This document shows, one piece after another, positions 7,587-9,441 of a stretch of DNA of 9,441 bases. The notes beneath the pieces are model-generated. The model was not told where the DNA came from, ran no database searches, and saw nothing but the letters and a program-made list of their open reading frames with translations. The DNA comes from an uncultured Rhodospirillaceae bacterium. GTDB lineage: Bacteria; Pseudomonadota; Alphaproteobacteria; Rhodospirillales; UBA2165. A program made the position numbers and the translations under genes. Each line of letters begins with the position of its first letter. Position 1 is the first letter of the stretch. The DNA lies in the NCBI GenBank assembly GCA_913054205.1, contig CAJXJM010000063.1, forward strand, positions 1 through 9,441. Reading direction: 5' to 3'.

Positions 7587-8990
7587 CTACCCCAAAACAT
7601 CGTCTAGGCGCGCTAATGTCTCTTCTTTGCCGAGGACTTCCATGACCTCTGAAATACCAGGAGAAGGCATGGAACCGCTCAATGCGGCGCGCAAGGGTTG
7701 GGCAATTTTGCCCATTCCGACGTCTGCTTCTTCGGCCAAATTGTGGACTATTTCGTTGACTTTTTGTTGATCCCATTGCGCCAAGTCAGACAAATTTTGA
7801 CGCGCCTTTTGGATCAGGGGAAGGCTGTTTTCGTTGATATTTTTGGCGGCTTTTCCTGAAATTTCAATCGGCCTGTTAACGGAATAAACCTGTGCATTTT
7901 CAGCTAGTTCTAAGATATTCTTCGCACGTTCCTTTAAGCCCTGAATACCCAATTTCAGGCGGGATTCTGCATCCGGCGAAATGTTTCCCTCCAGCAATTT
8001 TGTGACTTCGGGCAAGACGAGATCTACCAATCGATCGCCTTCGGCTTCATTGATGTAGTGGCTGTTGATATTTGCGAGTTTGTCCATATCAAAGCGTGAG
8101 GCAGATTTGCCAACGCCGCCTAGATCAAACCACTCGATGGACTGTTCTTGGCTGATAATTTCATCGTCACCATGCGCCCAGCCAAGGCGCAATAAATAAT
8201 TGTTAAGAGCCTCGGGTAAGAATCCCATATCGCGATAGGCCTCGACACCCAGAGCACCATGTCGTTTTGATAATTTTGCCCCATCGCTGCCATGAAGAAG
8301 CGGCATATGGGCGAAAATCGGGAGGTCCCAATCGAGGGCTTTGTAAATTTGAATTTGCCGAAAAGTATTTGTCAGGTGGTCATCGCCGCGAATGACATGA
8401 CTCACTTCCATATCATGATCATCAACGACAACCGCCAGCATATAGGTCGGCGTGCCGTCGGCACGGAGCAAAATCATGTCGTCCAAGGTTTCATTTTTGA
8501 CGGTAACTTCGCCTTGGATCGCATCTTGGATCGTCGTAGCACCATCAAGAGGTGCTTTTAACCGAACGACGGGATCAACACCTGCCGGCGCTTCTGATGC
8601 ATCGCGGTCACGCCAGGTGCCGTCATAAAGCCGAGTATTTCCAGAGGAGCGTGCTGTTTCCCGCATTTCGGCCAATTCTTCCGGTGTGCAGTAGCATTTA
8701 TAAGCTTTTCCCTGCTCCAACATCTGCATTGCAATCTCAGAATGACGATCGCGGCGCTCAAACTGTGAATAGGCGTCTCCATCCCAATCCAGGCCCAACC
8801 ACTTCATGCCAGAAAAAATCGCGTCAACAGCCTCATCTGTTGATCGTTTGCGGTCGGTGTCTTCGATGCGCAGCAAAAATGAGCCGCCATGATGTTTAGC
8901 AAACAGCCAATTAAAAAGAGCTGTACGTGCACCGCCGATGTGAAGAAAACCCGTAGGAGAGGGCGCGAAACGCGTTATGACCTTGGACAA
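7587..8990 (-). CDS. gltX: glutamyl-tRNA synthetase
   Basis: GltX charges tRNA-Glu with glutamate, and in many alphaproteobacteria also tRNA-Gln for later amidation. The 467-residue length is typical. It is a class I synthetase: 'FAPSPTGFLHIGGARTAL' (8-25) holds the HIGH-type motif and 'DGAKLSKRHG' (236-245) is the KMSKS-type loop. 'RIEDTDRKRS' (41-50) and 'HVIRGDDHLTNTFRQ' (198-212) are further family blocks, and the C-terminal helical part (about 320-467) is the anticodon-binding domain. In the zinc-knuckle region only the first pair, Cys99 and Cys101 in 'CYC', is kept; the second pair of the E. coli enzyme is replaced in 'YDGTWRD'. The start codon is TTG at 8990-8988: an in-frame TGA lies three codons upstream and no ATG or GTG lies before the HIGH motif. 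AGG at 9003-9001 is a weak ribosome-binding site. Genomes of this class often carry a second gltX, so exact tRNA specificity is open. Confidence 0.97.
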   Translation of the reverse strand: MSKVITRFAPSPTGFLHIGGARTALFNWLFAKHHGGSFLLRIEDTDRKRSTDEAVDAIFSGMKWLGLDWDGDAYSQFERRDRHSEIAMQMLEQGKAYKCYCTPEELAEMRETARSSGNTRLYDGTWRDRDASEAPAGVDPVVRLKAPLDGATTIQDAIQGEVTVKNETLDDMILLRADGTPTYMLAVVVDDHDMEVSHVIRGDDHLTNTFRQIQIYKALDWDLPIFAHMPLLHGSDGAKLSKRHGALGVEAYRDMGFLPEALNNYLLRLGWAHGDDEIISQEQSIEWFDLGGVGKSASRFDMDKLANINSHYINEAEGDRLVDLVLPEVTKLLEGNISPDAESRLKLGIQGLKERAKNILELAENAQVYSVNRPIEISGKAAKNINENSLPLIQKARQNLSDLAQWDQQKVNEIVHNLAEEADVGMGKIAQPLRAALSGSMPSPGISEVMEVLGKEETLARLDDVLG

Positions 8991-9142
8991 GATTGTTCAA
9001 CCTATTGATATTGTGGGATTATTTGAAATTATCGCGGCAGTTTAGCGGTTAGCTTTGGTTCTGTCACTCGGTTAAAATCCTAGATTTACAATGGTATGGC
9101 TGTCTGGTCGACCATTCGATCTATTAATGCTAGAAAACATAC
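8991..9142. promoter_or_regulatory. divergent intergenic region between gltX and comEC
   Basis: This 152-base gap separates two divergently transcribed genes and must hold the promoter or promoters for gltX (minus) and probably comEC (plus). On the plus strand TAAAAT at 9073-9078 is a 5 of 6 match to a -10 hexamer, but I find no good -35 at the right distance. On the minus strand no convincing pair stands out. A palindrome (separate entry) lies near the comEC side. No small open frame with a credible start was found here. Confidence 0.45.
9090..9116. repeat. palindrome and nested inverted repeat upstream of comEC
   Basis: TGGTCGACCA at 9105-9114 is a perfect 10-base palindrome. In addition AATGGT at 9090-9095 is the reverse complement of ACCATT at 9111-9116, so two overlapping dyads share the right arm. 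The site is 27-52 bases before the comEC ATG and downstream of a possible -10, a position that suits an operator or a small hairpin in the leader. I do not recognise it as a known binding site. Confidence 0.35.
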
Positions 9143-9441
9143 ATGCTATATCTCGTCTCATTTATTGCCTCTCAATTTTCGCGCGAGCGCGAGCGCTGGG
9201 TTTTATGGCTTCCGGTATGCCTGGGCATAGGTGTGGCGTTATATTTTTCTTTGGAATCAGAGCCCGCTGCATGGATTGGCCTATTGGGCGTGGTGTTGAC
9301 GGTGGGGGCTGTTTTTTTTGGCCGGCGAAACTTTGCTGTTCTTTGTGGCTGTCTTGGTGCATTGGCGATTTCGTTAGGTTTTACTGCTGCACAGTGGCGA
9401 ACTATGAGTGTTGCCCATCCAGTTTTGGAAAAAAGGGTGGG
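9143..9441 (+). CDS. comEC: ComEC/Rec2-type competence membrane protein, N-terminal part (3' end outside window)
   Basis: The frame opens with ATG 9143 after an in-frame TAG at 9131-9133 and stays open to the window end, giving 99 codons. The start 'MLYLVSFIASQFSRERERW' followed by 'VLWLPVCLGIGVALYFSLE' is the pattern of alphaproteobacterial ComEC proteins: a charged 'ERERW' run before the first membrane helix. Hydrophobic segments are at about 20-37, 44-60 and 64-82, ending in 'GFTAAQWRT', which leads into the soluble DUF4131/OB-like region in full-length family members. ComEC forms the inner-membrane channel for single-stranded DNA during transformation. The conserved competence and nuclease-like domains are beyond the window. 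Location next to gltX supports the call, as gltX-comEC-lexA is a common order in this class. No strong ribosome-binding site is visible. Confidence 0.85.
   Translation, partial: MLYLVSFIASQFSRERERWVLWLPVCLGIGVALYFSLESEPAAWIGLLGVVLTVGAVFFGRRNFAVLCGCLGALAISLGFTAAQWRTMSVAHPVLEKRV

Noticed and set aside
9058..9073. Possible alphaproteobacterial LexA box (GTTC-N7-GTTC) upstream of comEC
   Set aside because: GTTC at 9058 is followed at the required spacing by CGGT, and only a shifted GGTT nearby, so it does not fit the motif.
9180..9196. Short GCGCGA direct repeat
   Set aside because: It falls within comEC and encodes the usual charged 'RERER' run; it is a coding repeat and not a regulatory or recombination site.
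9162..9362. 66-codon minus-strand open frame
   Set aside because: It is antisense to comEC and has no motif or ribosome-binding site.
9128..9441. Second open frame from ATG 9128 to the window end
   Set aside because: It is open by chance, rich in Cys and Trp without membrane pattern, while the frame from 9143 gives a clear ComEC N terminus.

Overview
The window is about 9.4 kb of chromosomal DNA from an alphaproteobacterium. Three things point there: an LpxI-type UDP-2,3-diacylglucosamine hydrolase in place of LpxH; the order skp - lpxD - fabZ - lpxA - lpxI - lpxB followed by gltA, gltX and comEC, which I recall as typical of many alphaproteobacteria; and the sequence style of each protein. 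Base composition looks moderate (near 50 % GC by eye), so a high-GC Rhizobium- or Caulobacter-like genome is less likely than a lower-GC, possibly marine or Rhodospirillales-like lineage. I cannot name the species.

Region 1 (1-4672, + strand) is the end of an outer-membrane/lipid A operon. It starts inside the gene for a Skp/OmpH-like periplasmic chaperone, then runs through lpxD, fabZ, lpxA, lpxI and lpxB with 3-nt gaps, ATGA overlaps, an 11-nt overlap or direct abutment. The whole stretch looks like one translationally coupled transcript whose promoter lies upstream of the window. LpxA and LpxD add 3-hydroxyacyl chains from acyl-ACP, LpxI releases UMP to give lipid X, and LpxB joins lipid X to its UDP precursor to make the tetra-acyl disaccharide. 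FabZ draws on the same 3-hydroxyacyl-ACP pool for fatty acid elongation. LpxC and LpxK, also needed for lipid A, are not in this window.

Region 2 (4697-6169, + strand) holds two small-molecule enzymes in tandem: a short metal-dependent glyoxalase I (gloA) and a PLP enzyme of the D-cysteine desulfhydrase/ACC deaminase family. They sit close enough behind lpxB to be read from the same transcript, and look like a lineage-specific addition to the otherwise conserved order.

Region 3 (6183-8990, - strand) has gltX followed by gltA, converging on region 2. GltA is a type I citrate synthase; GltX is a glutamyl-tRNA synthetase that starts with TTG. A good -35 element upstream of gltA suggests it has its own promoter.

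Region 4 (8991-9441) is a roughly 150-bp divergent intergenic region followed by the first 99 codons of a ComEC/Rec2-type DNA uptake protein running off the end.

No stretch longer than 300 bases lacks a gene. I see no RNA genes, insertion sequences, CRISPR arrays, phage genes or attachment sites, and nothing that looks like an undescribed system. This is a well-conserved housekeeping region, and the findings below are modest.
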